DNA of 43,390 nt from Plakobranchus ocellatus (Eukaryota; Mollusca; Gastropoda; Plakobranchidae): contig BLXT01002422.1 in assembly GCA_019648995.1 (NCBI GenBank), positions 35,665 to 79,054 on the forward strand, in the 5' to 3' direction. The number at the start of each line of letters is the position of its first letter. Position 1 is the first letter of the stretch. The notes below the pieces were generated by a model. That model did not search any database, was not told where the DNA came from, and worked only from the letters and a program-made list of their open reading frames with translations. This document shows, in pieces, positions 1 through 11,410 of the stretch. The position numbers and the translations under genes were made by a program.

Positions 1-302
1 GATGCGCATTGTGTATGATTTTTTCCCAGTTCTGGGTGCCGTATATCAGTTGACACAGTTAGTACACGTATACGTATTGGGTATGATAATTTCTCAGTTC
101 TGGGTGGCATATATCAGTTGTGACATTAGTACACGTATACGTATTATGTATGGTATTTTCCACAGTTCTGGGTGGCGTATATCAGTTGTGACAGTTGGTA
201 CACGTATACGTATTGTGTATGGTATTTTCCCCAGTTTTGGGTTTCGTATATCAGTTGTGACAGCCAGTACAAGGACGCTGTGAGGGGAGCCCTAGATCAG
301 GT
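1..302 (+). repeat. 68-69-bp tandem repeat spanning an intron-exon junction
   Basis: Four copies of a unit containing a pyrimidine tract, CAG, then TTCTGGGT..GTATATCAGTTGTGAC. The CAG/TTCTGG junctions lie at 29/30, 97/98, 165/166 and 234/235, giving periods of 68, 68 and 69. The last copy reads FWVSYISCD straight into SQYKDAV and so is the true start of the dipeptidase exon. The earlier copies carry near-identical exon starts (for example FWVAYISCD) but then run into intron-like sequence. Only the first 30-70 bases of the exon are duplicated. Confidence 0.85.
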
Positions 303-367
303 GGACGTCATCAAGAAGTATGTGGCTCGCTATCCAGACACTTTTCGATTCGTCACCACGGCGCAGG
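235..367 (+). CDS. DPEP1: DPEP exon a (first in window)
   Basis: Acceptor TTTTCCCCAG/TTTTGG; donor CAGG/GTAAAA. It encodes [16 protein letters not shown] and then a helix ending FRFVTTAQ. This matches the FW-Y-PCD-Q-KDAV segment of DPEP proteins. The exon ends in phase 1, and the split glycine is completed by the next exon. An alternative acceptor at 165/166 would add 23 in-frame codons without a stop (69 bp). Confidence 0.85.
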
Positions 368-3300
368 GTAAAACATTGTGAACTTTAATAAACAAATAGC
401 CAAACAGGCAAACAGAGACATGGTAAGACATACAAGGGACATGAACAAGCAAAATCAGGATTTTTTTTTTCTTTTGAACTAGAGTCTTACTTGCAACTTC
501 CGAGACCTGACGAGGATTAAACTGCACACAAATTTACATAGGTTTTAAATACTTGTCACTCGGCCTATATCTCAATTCTTTGAAGATTATCATGTGTGTT
601 CAGCGTGAAGAATTTCTTTAAACAAAGCATGACCTAAGAAAACTCAGAAGACAACAAGGTACTTGTCACTGAGAGAGTGCCAATTGCGACATCCGACAAA
701 ATGTTAAGAAAAAAGAAGAAGAAGAAGAAGAAGAAGAAGAAGAAGAAGAAGAAGAAGAAGAAGAAGAAGAAGAAGAAGAAGGAGAAGAAGAAGAAGAAAA
801 AGGAGGAGGAGGAGGAGGAAAAGAAGGAGGAGGAAGAGGAAGAAGAAGAAGAAGAAGAAGAAGAAGAAGAAGAAGAAGAAGAAGAAGAAGAAGAAGAAGA
901 AGAAGAAGAAGAAAAGAAAAAGAGGAAGAAGAAGAAGAAGAAGAAGAAGAAGAAGGAGGAGGAGGAGAAGGAGGAGGAAGAAGAAGAAGAAAAGTTACCA
1001 GAAGACATAAGGAAATTTTGTTTATAAATAATCATGAACTTACCAGGTCAAGGACAGTTTTTCAATAATGAACATTGTATCATCTGTCCACTTGATGTAT
1101 CTTGACGTCTGGGGAAGCTGTGATAATGGAGACAAAATTATTTTAATGCCAACAATGACGTCCAAATCACCTGCAAAGACCTTGGTTCTTCTCAATCTTT
1201 TGATCTAGTCGTTTCCATTCCAAACGAATGCCGTCGATTTGCTCCCATTGATTTATATTAATTTTGCATATTGTTGCATTAACCCTCTAGCCATCCAAAG
1301 TCATTGGCGTGAACTTGGAGGCAAAAGGCATAAATATCTGCCTCTGTCAGATTTATTTTATCTGTTTTGGCAAGCCTAGGTGCTAATCATCACATCCATA
1401 AGGAAGCAAGAGAAGATAAAGCAAAGGGTCTCTATATGAATGCCATCTCTATGCATCCGTTATGACGCTTCCCCGTCCGATTGTTCACATTTAACAACAT
1501 CAAGGAGTTTATACTCAGCAATGCGGCAATTTCACTGCTGGATATTAGGATAGTAAGTAATGGTTCCCAGCAAGCAGTACGATTTCAATATCTTCATATT
1601 TTGTACACATGGTTGCAATTCTTACTAAAGTAAATATTCATTATACTTGATTTATAAATCTCAAAAAAAGCTGCCATGTTTACCGTGACTTTGGGTTCTC
1701 TGTAATCAAATCATGTCAAAGCTACCGACAATGACACAAATCCACGATGAGGTATAATTACATGTTCTTTGGTTCCAGAGAGCATATAGAATTGGCAAAC
1801 ATGCCGTGTTAGTTAAAGCACCTTTCGCCCGCCGTACATTTTGAGCCCGATGGAGATCAAACAGCCGCGTTCACATCACATATTAATACGCTGTATAATA
1901 GTTTCAAATAAAGTTCTTAATGTAACTTTACACTATTACATTTACTAGCTTTTGAAAACTATAGACCTTTTATTCTTATTCTCTATTTCTTTCAAAGTGA
2001 CTCAGGATATAGGCTGCCAATAGTAATCATTTCTAGATACACAATAGTGTACTTTAACCCTTTATTATTTATTGATATAATGTGACCTTTCTCTTCCCAG
2101 GCATTGAAGATGCCTTCAAGGATGGCCTGGTGGGCAGCTTGGTTGGCCTGGAGGGAGGTCACCTTATAGATAGCAGCCTAGGCAACCTGCGAATGTTCTA
2201 TGAGCTGGGTGTGCGTTACATGACCTTGACCCACAACTGCAACACTCCCTGGTATTTGCAGTGAACTTCTCATCACTGTATTGAACTAATGAATTTTGGC
2301 ATATGGTTTCTTTCAAGAGATAACACAACTTTCTGGGTAGTGAAATAATGGACAGAGGAAGTAGAGCTAATGGAGAGCCTATAAAATCAATGAATGTCGA
2401 ATCTTACATTACTAATCATATCTAGTTGACATCACTCAGCTCAATGGAAGGGTTCTGCATTAAGTGTAACACACTACATGTATTTTGCCTTCATAATTAT
2501 TCAGGCTTAGTGTGAAAAATGGTGTTGAGAGAAGCGAATTTTTCGACCTCTTTAAATGTATCGATGGCATGAAAGGTACACCACTGAGATTTATTGATTG
2601 TTAAATCATGATTTTTTTAACCAAATTGATTTCCCTCCGTGCCATTTATGAGACATGTACAATTTTATTTTATTCTGCTTTTTCCCTTATTCTGAATCAA
2701 TAGGGAAAAGAAAAAATCAGAATGCAGCTTAATATGTCTAATCCTCTTTTTCAGGGCGGATAGCTGGCTAGCAGACAACGATGATCAAAGTTATGAGTTT
2801 GACGGCCTCACAAAATTTGGAGAGGCAAGTCTCTCTGGACACTTAATATAACAGCTACCGATTAGGCTTTTTTCTTCACTAATGATTAGGCGCTGCCGTA
2901 AAAAATTCATGGATATTTTTTTATTATCGTTCGTGATTACTATTTTCGTTTCCATGCATGGATGGATTAATTGCTCATTTCAAAAGATAGCATTTAAAGG
3001 TGCTGTGGATCTATTTATGATTAAAAGATTGTCATTTTATAAACGACCCCGACTCATGCCATGATCAACGATTTTCTCCATTCTCTACTAGGCAAACGCT
3101 ATAACAGCGTCAGCCTTAGACTTTCCTTCATGTTGCAGGTCTCAATGGGGCAAGAGAAGAAAAACGAGAAGTGTAGTCTCTATGGTATTTAAATATAGTT
3201 CCATTGGTTCGAAGGAGAATATCGAGGAGTGGAAAGACCTTAACTTCAGAGACTCCCAGAGAGCCGCAGAGAATAGAAAGAGAGAGAGAGAGAGGAGAGA

Positions 3301-6126
3301 AGAGTTGGAGAGAGTTGGAGTTGGAGAGAGTTGGAGATGGTCATGAAATCATCTGTGGTGCCCGAAATGACCACCCCTTGGATCATAGGATAGGTGAAGA
3401 TGTTTACTCTGTTAAAATGTTTTTTCTCAAAATCCAATGTCACTAAGACCTGACGCGAGCCTTTTTTTTCTATAAATTTGAGCAGAACTTAAACCAGGTG
3501 ACATGATCTAGAGTAAAAGATTATTAGATCCTCAGGTTTATTCCGTTGAATGAAATCATTTTTACGAAAAGAAAAAAAATAAAACTGTTGTGAAGTATAT
3601 TGTTTTAGGCTTAGTAATAATAATGGCATGCCTATTTCTTTTTTTTAATATTACTTTAAGCTCTAGCTTATAGGCACAAATATCACTGTGAAAGAGCTAG
3701 GGCTATGCCAATTACGTCAAAACTCAATCTGCTGAGTGCAGGAATCAACTCTGAAACCCGCAGGGGCTCTCGTCGAGGGTTTGAATCCGACAGTCAGCCT
3801 CCTACCTGATGTAGGCGAATAGAGTTCGGGATCGTTGAAATAATGCATTAACATACCAATATACAACTGAAAAGGGAATCTTCACCATTCAGACAGACCG
3901 ATGCTCAGTGGGGGGCTCTAGCAATCAAAGTTCTCTTTTACTTGGCGCCTTTTATATTTTACATAAAAGTTTATTCTGAAGAGATCATAACTCATCTCAA
4001 GCTATGCATTTCTCTTGGAAAGTGCGTCACATCCTTAAACTCCTGTACACCCATATTGATCTGCTGAGATGTAAAATATAAGAGGCACATTTGTAAAAGA
4101 CATGCAAAGATGAAAAAGTTTTACTTGGCTCTTTACTCTTTAATCTCTAACACATAACAGTTAAATCATTGTGTTCTGGGGTGATAGTATTATAGATGTG
4201 ATTATCGTTTTATCTTTACAGTATAGAATCTTGAAATTGATACGATAGACACCTGAACATCAAGTTGAACTTCAACCAAGTGAATCTCAAACACAATTTT
4301 TTTTAATAGAATGATTTAGAAACTTATTTCAGTATTAGCTTTTGATTGGTAAAGAATGTTCTGTCAACCTAGACATGAATGCGTGTGCAATAAAAAGTAT
4401 GATTATCATCAAAGTCACTATCTATTATATCTTATGCGGCCGGCAAAAAAAGCAGAGAAGACAGTTCAGCAAATAACTCAATGATTTGAGCGAGAGACCT
4501 TTGCCATGTACCACACAGCATCTGCATCTCAAGAACGTTTTGTAAAATACTGATTGAAGTACCACAAACCTTCAGTTTTAACCTTTACAATTAGATTGAA
4601 TCTTAGAAATTTTCCCAAGGCTTCTGGCCCCATTTTCCCTTTATTTGTCATTTCATAGAATGTCTTTTTCCAAATTTTCAAGCTGAACGTTAAACTTTTT
4701 AATATTCCTATGATATCCATCACTCCCTGCCTTCTGCCAACCAGCCATCTTTCTCTCCCTCTCCCTCTCCCCTTCAATTCCGTCCCCTTTGATCCTACTA
4801 TTAATTTATAAACCTATTGTTTGCTCAGTTGGTGATTAAGGAAATGAACCGTGTGGGCATGATGGTTGATCTGAGTCACGTGAGTGTTCAGACTATGACA
4901 GATGCCATGCGTGTGAGTGCTGCGCCGATCATCTACAGCCACTCGTCTGCCTATCACTTCTGCAACCACAACAGGAATGTCCGAGACTCAGTCCTGCAGA
5001 TTCTGGTCAGTAAGAGGATATCTCTGCATAATGCATAGGTCAAACTTCTGTCATTTAAAGATAATGATGAATTTTAGTCTGCTGCCAATAAGAGGGCCTA
5101 TAGTGTTTATCTGCTATACCACATGTAGTGGTCAGTCTCTTGTCAGTCAGGAGAGAGGCCTAATGATGTGCATGGATATGACGTCTCATAGAGACTGGTA
5201 TGTTGGCTGCCAGTTGGAGCATACGTATGAGCATGCAGATACCAGTCGGTTTTTTTGTTTTTGTTTTTGTTATTTTTTTTTTTTGTTGGTCGTCAGAGGA
5301 TAGTTATTAGACAGTGTGTAGAAGATAATCATTATAATATTATGTTTGGATGACCTATAGGGCCTGATCAAGAACTTCAGAAGGGAGGGGTTCCATGGAG
5401 GTTGCAGGTTTATTACCGCCACCCCCCCCCCCCACCCCCCTTCACACACACACAATACAGTGGGCAACGTCCCAGATGGGTGGGGGGAGTGATCCGAGTG
5501 GCAAAGCCCCCTTGAAGCTGACGAATTGTTGGAATTTAAGAGTGAAAATGTGGCCTCTCCTGGCATTAAAATAGTACATAATCAATAAAATTGAGTGCCA
5601 TTGAAAGATAATTTTGGTTTCAAAGGATCCATCCACAGGTACATAACTTTTGCGTGGATTGTTGTCAGTTAGGGAGGGGAGAGAAGGGGAGAGTAAGGAA
5701 TTATGTGTAAAAAGTTAAAAGGGAGCTTAATTGAATGTAATTATAGACATCTCGAGGTATCACCACGATGGCAGACCATCAGCCTGGACATCGTAGTTTT
5801 CATGTATTGCAGTGGGGACAGTGTAGTCTTTTACTGCACACCTAAATAAATTTGCACACATCATTTACGGTTAAGAGCTGAAGCCGGTATGGAAGACAAA
5901 GAATGGACGGAAGAGAACTATCGCTATTTTGACTATTTCTTTGTATTTTTTTTTTGTTTTTGTTTTTTTTTTTTGTTAAACTTCTTTGTTGACTGAAAGA
6001 AATAGATTTAAGTGAGGCATGTTGAGACTGCTCTGTCTTTTGTACAAGATACAGGAAAAAGTACTACTGCTGCTGCTATTAACACCATCACCACTACTAC
6101 TACTACTACTACTACTACCACTACTG

Positions 6127-6171
<45 letters not shown>

Positions 6172-6229
6172 ATACCACTACCACTACTACTACCACTACC
6201 ATTACCACCACTACTACTACTACTACTAT

Positions 6230-6302
<73 letters not shown>

Positions 6303-9300
6303 GATAATGATGCGGCTGCTTTCTTCCTCTACAAATACTACTTTACTATTACTGCTGCTGTTGTTGCTTTTCTACTACTACCAATGCTAATGTTTTTGTT
6401 TTTTCCTGACGCTTTCACATTTTCCATTGTAGCTTCCCTCTGTGATTTTAACAATGCTAGGATATTATTAATGGTAATATATGAAAATATTGCAAATAAA
6501 GACGATGGTGATGATGGTTATGTGTATTACAATAATAACTTGTACTTTTATGCTTGTGATGATGTTTATGATAACCATGATGCTGAGGAAAAGGAGGATG
6601 AGAACTAAAATAATGATGATGAGATGTTGATGAGAGATAATGATTTTTATCTATTATTGTTATTCAATTCATTTTCGCTCCATGTTTGAACAGAAAGACA
6701 ACAAAGGTGTGATTATGGTGAATTTTTACAATGATTTTGTTACATGCTCGCCCAACGCTACACTGAGTGATGTTGCTGGTAAGCTCAACGTAGCAGTTTT
6801 GCATTGTGGTTGTTTCAATGTGAGAAACAATTTACAGGAAATTTTAAGAATTAGTCACAAATACAATTTCATCAAATGAATACAGTAAAACAAACACAGA
6901 TGCTAATATGAAGCTACAAAGAAAGGTTTCATTTTCTCTTGTTTTGACTTAATATCAGTCATTTTAAGTCAGCGTTTTTTTTTTTTTGCTATGCATGTTG
7001 AGTTGATGTGTTTTAACAACATGTGCATCATTAAGACCCTAACACTTGTTTTTTTTTTGTTTTTTTGTTTAATTGGAAATGCACTACTTGTATATACTTT
7101 TTATATTTCAACCAAAGATCTTTGCCTCAACTTCTATCGAACTCAAAATGAATAAGCATTACTAAGAGCGCAATTCACATGGGAATGTTCCAGTTTTAGT
7201 GGACAGTTTTTTCAACTACCTCTGCTACAAATATCCAACAAAAATCATAAACTCAGGAATCAATGGAGAATTTGCAGCTAGGCCTTCACAAACTGTAAAC
7301 AAAATTTTAAAATCAATAGAATCTGAGGAAAAACAAATGATTTGCGAAACATGAAATTCCTAGGGTTAATGAATTTATCATGCAACAATTATGCAATTAC
7401 CTTTCTGTTTACAGTACAATATAACATGTTATTATTTGTAACATTGGACTTGCAAGTTATAATATGATTTATTGTATATTATTTTATTGGAATATTAATT
7501 CTCTCTCATTACTACGTGTCTTCTTATCGGCCAATTGTTTTATTGGATTAATAATCATACCAAGCCAAAGGAACGGTTGTGTGAGTTTTTACACTGACAC
7601 TTCTCTGTTTCAGATCACATCGACTACATTAAAGATCTGATTGGAGTAGACTATGTAGGCATCGGAGGTGATTACGACGGTGTACCGAGGTCAGTTCTGG
7701 AATTTCTCGCCTGCTTTTTTTATTTCATTTACTTTTTTTTGCCATATCCCTGGGCAAACCAACTTTAATTTTTTATTTCCTTAATCCAAACACACATCTG
7801 TGGGTTTTTTTTTCATATATTGTTTCCTCGGCTTGCAAGAGGGTCAATTCATATCCAGTTTCTGTTGTTTTTTTTTGTTTTGTTTTGCTTTTTTTTATTA
7901 TTATTTTTATGTTCAGCTTGCTATGAATCTTTCATAGTGAGATGATCAGGGGTTTCTGAGTACTGTCTCTGCTGGAAGTCAGTAAGGAGACTCTAACCCG
8001 AGACAGAAGATCCTTGGTCCAGCAGCTTACACTTACGTCAGTGCCCCCATGAGCTCCTTAAGACGTTTGAATTTAATTTCACATACACACATGCATACAT
8101 GTTTTTCTTTTTTTTATTTCAGGGTAATTTTTTCTTCTTTTGTGAGTTTTAAACAAGTTTTGTTGTCAAAGGATACAATAAATGACATTTGTCAAAGGCC
8201 TTGGTATCAAATCTGTGGGCAGTTTTAAACAACATAAAGGAAATCTTGGCCAAGTTTACTCTGCAAAAGTGGTTTTAATTTATTTCAGTGTTATCTTTTA
8301 TATTTCTTTTCCTTGAAGATTCAGACTCTCTTGGTAGTAAAGAAAATGCCCTTGTCGTATATGGTTCCTTATTCTCACCTTCTCTCTCAAACAATAAAAT
8401 ACAATCGTCTTGGTTTTTATCGAAACAGCAAAATCAGCAAACTTTCATGTTGTTTGAAGTTTACCAGGGTTGATTCGATTTCATCAGAACTCAACCTCAT
8501 GAACTGAAAATTATTTCGCATTTCCATTACATCTCACTTTAAGTGGACCTCACGTATCCACTTTCCATTTCTACAGGGTGCCGGAGGGTTTAGAAGATGT
8601 CTCCAAATACCCGGATCTGTTTGCTGAACTCATCAGACGTGGCTGGAGTGAAGGTGACCTGGAAAAACTGGCTGGCAACAATTTGCTTAGGGTCTTCAGA
8701 GAGGTGGAGAAGGTAAGGGCTTTGGAATAAGAGAAATTAGAACGAGGGGAACACACATAATGAGTTTTGAAGAAGATAAGAGGTGAGGAGAAAGAGGGAG
8801 GTAGATGATAGAAGGTGGAGATGGGGTAAGAAAGAGAGATGAAACAGGAAAGGAGGGAGCAAAATAATATAAAATATATTGGGGAGAGGAACTCTAAAAT
8901 CTGGGGCAAATCAAAGAGAGTTGTTGAGAAAAAGAGGGGAGAGGTATGTAAGGAAAGTAAAAAGAGAAAGAACAGAAAAAAAAAAAAGATAATTATAAAA
9001 TATTGTTAAGTGTATGCATAAGTCTTGTTTAGTGTCGGCCTTTGGATAGAAGTTCCAGTAATGTGGGAGGTGGTTAAGTAGGCCTAATATTGTTTAAATT
9101 TTTCATTCTTTTGAACATTGGTAGTTAAATTGGAAGCATAAGTAGCTATTAAGCAATTTTTTTGTACACATTGACATTAACTGTTGGAATAATAGGAGAG
9201 ACAGTGTTAAAAGAAGACGAGAGGTGTCATTTTTCACTGAGAATTTTTATTTTGATGGTGTACAGCTCTAGCCAGTTCAATCTTGTCTTGAAGTTTGGGT

Positions 9301-9864
9301 AAAAAGTTAGATGAATAAATTTTTTAAAATTTAATTGAACTTATCTACATTAGACAAGTAATTCCAATGTCAGATAATGCAGTGTAATTGAAAATACATG
9401 TATGACAATGCTTAGTCACCTTTGTGAAATATTACATATATTCAATAATTATTGTAATTAGATATCAAGGAAGCTCTGTTTACTCGTTAACCTCATCCAC
9501 TATCTGTGCAGAGTTTAAAGCGTAACAAATTTAAAAAGTGTCGTTAGACTCTATGAAGGCTGCTCACAACAGCAGTACAGTGTTTGTTTCTTAATTAAAC
9601 ATTTCATGGGATAAATTTGAGGAGAAAAAGAACGGCATGCTTGGATAGAAGAAAGTATGTGGAGAGGATGGCATAATGAGGGAGAGAAGAGAATATTTTG
9701 AGACACTGGAGTTATAACACACAACTTTAATGCTCTATTTCCCTGTCTGTGTGTTTGTACACATGAATGTTCAGGTGAGGGACAGCATGGCCAGCCAGCC
9801 ACCACAGGAGGAACTGATCAACAATAGCGCCTGGGTGAACTCTACTTGTAGGACCAGCTTTTAG
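235..9864 (+). CDS. DPEP1: Membrane dipeptidase (DPEP family), 5'-partial, 8 exons visible
   Basis: Joined exons 235-367, 2101-2251, 2755-2824, 4829-5005, 6694-6778, 7614-7689, 8577-8712 and 9775-9864 read open for 305 codons plus TAG, and all phases agree. The family hydrolyses dipeptides, and leukotriene D4 in mammals, at a binuclear zinc site on the extracellular face. Catalytic residues visible, in human DPEP1 mature numbering: Glu125 in LEGGH and His152 in LTHNCNTPW (exon 2101-2251), His198 in DLSHVS, His219 in YSHSSAY and Arg230 in NHNRNV (exon 4829-5005), and Asp288 in GGDYDGVPR (exon 7614-7689). The HxD ligands and signal peptide must lie upstream. The C-terminus stops at STCRTSF with no hydrophobic GPI-anchor signal, unlike human DPEP1. 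The subfamily (DPEP1, 2 or 3) cannot be assigned; the symbol marks the family. The first exon has duplicated acceptors upstream. Confidence 0.93.
368..2100 (+). other. DPEP intron with large GAA tract
   Basis: Non-coding apart from an imperfect (GAA/GGA)n microsatellite at about 705-994. The long open frames there, poly-Lys/Glu on one strand and poly-Ser/Phe on the other, are artefacts of the repeat. I see nothing else. Confidence 0.8.
705..994 (+). repeat. (GAA)n / (GGA)n microsatellite, about 290 bp
   Basis: Pure purine on the plus strand, mostly AAG/GAA triplets with GGA interruptions. It is long enough to form intramolecular triplex DNA in principle. Confidence 0.97.
2101..2251 (+). CDS. 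DPEP1: DPEP exon b
   Basis: Acceptor CTCTTCCCAG; donor TG/GTATTT. It encodes GIEDAFKDG, the zinc ligand segment [26 protein letters not shown] and CNTPW. The Glu of EGGH bridges the two zinc ions in the family, and the His of LTHNC is the conserved His152. The final Trp codon is split across the intron. Confidence 0.93.
2252..4828 (+). other. Two DPEP introns (around exon c)
   Basis: Intron 2252-2754 shows only splice signals. Intron 2825-4828 starts with GC, has a GA-rich patch near 3275-3340, and has a weak tRNA B-box-like sequence near 3777-3790. I see no other exon. Confidence 0.6.
2755..2824 (+). CDS. DPEP1: DPEP exon c, with GC donor
   Basis: Acceptor CTCTTTTTCAG. It encodes (W)[17 protein letters not shown] and LTKFGE, matching the ADNWLVD-GLSPFGQ stretch of DPEP1. 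The protein alignment and phase place the donor at GAG/GCAAGT, so this is a GC-AG intron. No phase-compatible GT donor lies nearby. Confidence 0.85.
4829..5005 (+). CDS. DPEP1: DPEP exon d
   Basis: Acceptor TTTGCTCAG; donor CTG/GTCAGT. There are 59 codons beginning [20 protein letters not shown] and carrying [26 protein letters not shown]. It holds both His ligands and the substrate-binding Arg. Both ends are phase 0. A second potential donor (GTAAGA) lies two codons further on but would break the frame with the next exon. Confidence 0.93.
5006..6693 (+). other. DPEP intron with simple repeats
   Basis: It contains a poly-C/CA tract (about 5414-5452), T-rich runs, and an (ACT)n array. Open frames here are repeat artefacts. 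No homologous coding sequence is visible. Confidence 0.7.
6061..6302 (+). repeat. (ACT)n / (CTA)n microsatellite, about 240 bp
   Basis: ACT triplets with scattered ACC, ATT and GCT variants. They read as poly-Thr or poly-Leu on one strand and poly-Val on the other, with no relation to the gene product. Confidence 0.97.
6694..6778 (+). CDS. DPEP1: DPEP exon e
   Basis: Acceptor TTTGAACAG; donor GCTG/GTAAGC. It encodes [18 protein letters not shown] and [10 protein letters not shown], equivalent to the LVMVNFYNNYISC strand of DPEP1. It ends in phase 1, and the split Asp is finished by the next exon. Confidence 0.92.
7614..7689 (+). CDS. DPEP1: DPEP exon f
   Basis: Acceptor CTGTTTCAG; donor CCGAG/GTCAGT. 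It encodes (D)[17 protein letters not shown] and GDYDGVPR, including the catalytic Asp288 equivalent. The Arg codon is split across the next intron. Confidence 0.93.
7905..8065 (-). repeat. tRNA-derived SINE-like fragment
   Basis: On the minus strand the block reads like a tRNA head: a GGGGGCACTGACGTAAGTGT region, then GCTGCTGGACCAAGGATC, then a B-box-like GGGTTAGAGTC. This order is typical of tRNA-derived SINEs in invertebrates. The family cannot be named from the sequence alone. Confidence 0.45.
8577..8712 (+). CDS. DPEP1: DPEP exon g
   Basis: Acceptor TTTCTACAG; donor AAG/GTAAGG. It encodes [38 protein letters not shown] and VFREVEK. The [14 protein letters not shown] stretch is nearly invariant in animal DPEPs. 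Confidence 0.95.
9775..9864 (+). CDS. DPEP1: DPEP terminal exon
   Basis: Acceptor AATGTTCAG; in-phase TAG at 9862-9864. It encodes [20 protein letters not shown] and VNSTCRTSF. The TCRT aligns with the SCRT of DPEP1, but there is no downstream hydrophobic tail, so this isoform should be secreted or held by partners rather than GPI-anchored. An alternative last exon elsewhere cannot be excluded. Confidence 0.8.
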   Translation: MRDSMASQPPQEELINNSAWVNSTCRTSF

Positions 9865-10951
9865 ACTGATACATTCATCATCCCTTGGCCATCATCATTT
9901 TCTCTGAATTCCATCTCAACAGGCGCATCATTTCCACAACTGTTTTCATCCTACACCTCTTGGCCATGTTACCTTTTTTCTATAGACCTCTCTCTTTTTC
10001 TTTACTTCAAAGTTTTTTCTTTTTCTGTTTTCTTTTTTTTTGTTGTTGTAATATGTAACCATTTATTATTTCAATGAATATGCCGATTTTTGCTGAATTC
10101 TTAACGCAATAATGAGCATAATTATATACACAAGGTTCTTATTGGTTTATTATTCGCATTTCTAGTATTCAAAGTTGATTCAATGTATCAAAAACGCAAG
10201 GGGTGGTTGAACTGCAGTTTCTTTTTCCTTTTTAATGCTTTTATTTATTTATTTTTTTAATCCAGAGGCGAGCACACACAGAACATGGTTAACGATTAGA
10301 CAACAGACATGACCTAATAATATTTAGATACTTTTCTATGAAAAGTTTTGCTCTCTTAAAACAAGATTCCCATGTTTTATGGGTTTCATAACCTTTTTTT
10401 TTTTCCTTCTTTACTTGTATTGACTTTAACCATAGGGAGCGCACATCTTTGTTAAATTGATCTAGGATAACTAGTGAAATATCATTTGTCATGTCCTTCG
10501 ACAGAAAGAGAAGATAACTTGGAAACTTGTTTAAATTTGTACCAGGCAGAGTTGTCAATCATATCATGAGTAAGACATCATGTCATGGAAATTATACCAT
10601 GCTTTTTTATTCTAATTACAAGTTACAACAAATGGATGCCTTATAGTGTTTGTCATTAATAATATACTTCTGTATGATGTAATAAGGCCAACTTTACATT
10701 AATACATCGAGATTTGTGAATTTTTTCTAAGTTACATTTTTTTTTTTAGCAAATGGAAGATTTAGACTATGCCCTACTTTTTGTTTACATTCTTTTTGTG
10801 TATAAAAATTACAATATCAGCCTTATAGTGTGGCATCGAGATCTGTATATTTATTCTACGTTGACCTTGTTTTCGAATTTCGTGGTTAATTGGTAAACAT
10901 TTGTGTTTATAATATTGTTGTGCACTATAATAATACTAGCTTTATATTATC
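9865..10951. other. DPEP 3' flank
   Basis: AT-rich sequence following the stop codon. It presumably starts with the 3' UTR, but no confident polyadenylation signal is seen close to the stop; the first clear AATAAA (near 11054) lies inside a duplicated segment. No gene is seen. Confidence 0.5.
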
Positions 10952-11345
10952 GAGATTAAATCATTTATTCAAGAATGGATTAGCAATACTCGATTTTCCC
11001 ATGATTGTGATCACTCATTTTGAGATGCAATGTCATAATGTATGATGACTTTCAATAAAGATACTAAAACAGACTGAAAAACAGACTATATTTGCACGCA
11101 GAACATTGCCAAATACCAGAGCAGTAAATTATGAGACCTTTACTCATCTGTGCATGCCTCAAACACACACATAAACATACACTCATGATAAAGGAGCATT
11201 TTTACACAGATTTTTACAGAAAAATCGTAAGCGTTTGCATGTTGGAAGACGCTGCACAATGGAACTCCATTGTGACAAAATAATAATCATAGCCATAATA
11301 ATCATGATTGTAATGATGCACATGACATTGTGGTGATGGTGGTGG
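10952..11345 (+). repeat. Dispersed repeat R1, copy 1
   Basis: About 390 bp that recurs at 12339-12724 with high identity, starting GAGATT(A/T)AATCATTTATTC and ending in a GTGGTGATGGTGG tract. Copy 1 retains a CA-rich stretch near 11163-11190 and a CCATAATA piece missing from copy 2, and it lacks the palindrome of copy 2. Confidence 0.9.
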
Positions 11346-11410
11346 CTGTGATGATGATGATGGTGTTGGTGGTGGTGATGATGGCGATGGAGGTGATTGT
11401 GATGGGTGGC
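11330..11410 (+). repeat. GATGGT-rich low-complexity tract
   Basis: Imperfect GGT/GAT triplets follow directly on repeat R1 copy 1. Confidence 0.8.

Larger units (their letters stand above)
6779..9774 (+). other. Three downstream DPEP introns
   Basis: Introns 6779-7613, 7690-8576 and 8713-9774. The first is AT-rich with T runs. The second holds a SINE-like piece at 7905-8065. The third begins with a purine-rich stretch at about 8740-8990. Otherwise I see nothing in them. Confidence 0.6.

Noticed and set aside
634-1035. Long frames of poly-Lys/Glu (plus) and poly-Ser/Phe (minus)
   Set aside because: Pure translation of a GAA microsatellite inside an intron.
3690-3870. Possible SINE with B-box-like GGGTTTGAATCC
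   Set aside because: The B box is good but I could not identify a convincing A box or tail.
5006-5303. Read-through of the dipeptidase exon at 4829-5005
   Set aside because: The frame leaves family homology exactly at the GTCAGT donor, and the next exon continues in phase.
6008-6608. 198-codon poly-Thr, poly-Leu and poly-Val frames
   Set aside because: Products of the ACT microsatellite; the extension to 6608 has no domain and lies within a dipeptidase intron.
8571-8909. 112-codon minus-strand ORF
   Set aside because: It is the shadow of the dipeptidase exon and the purine-rich intron that follows.
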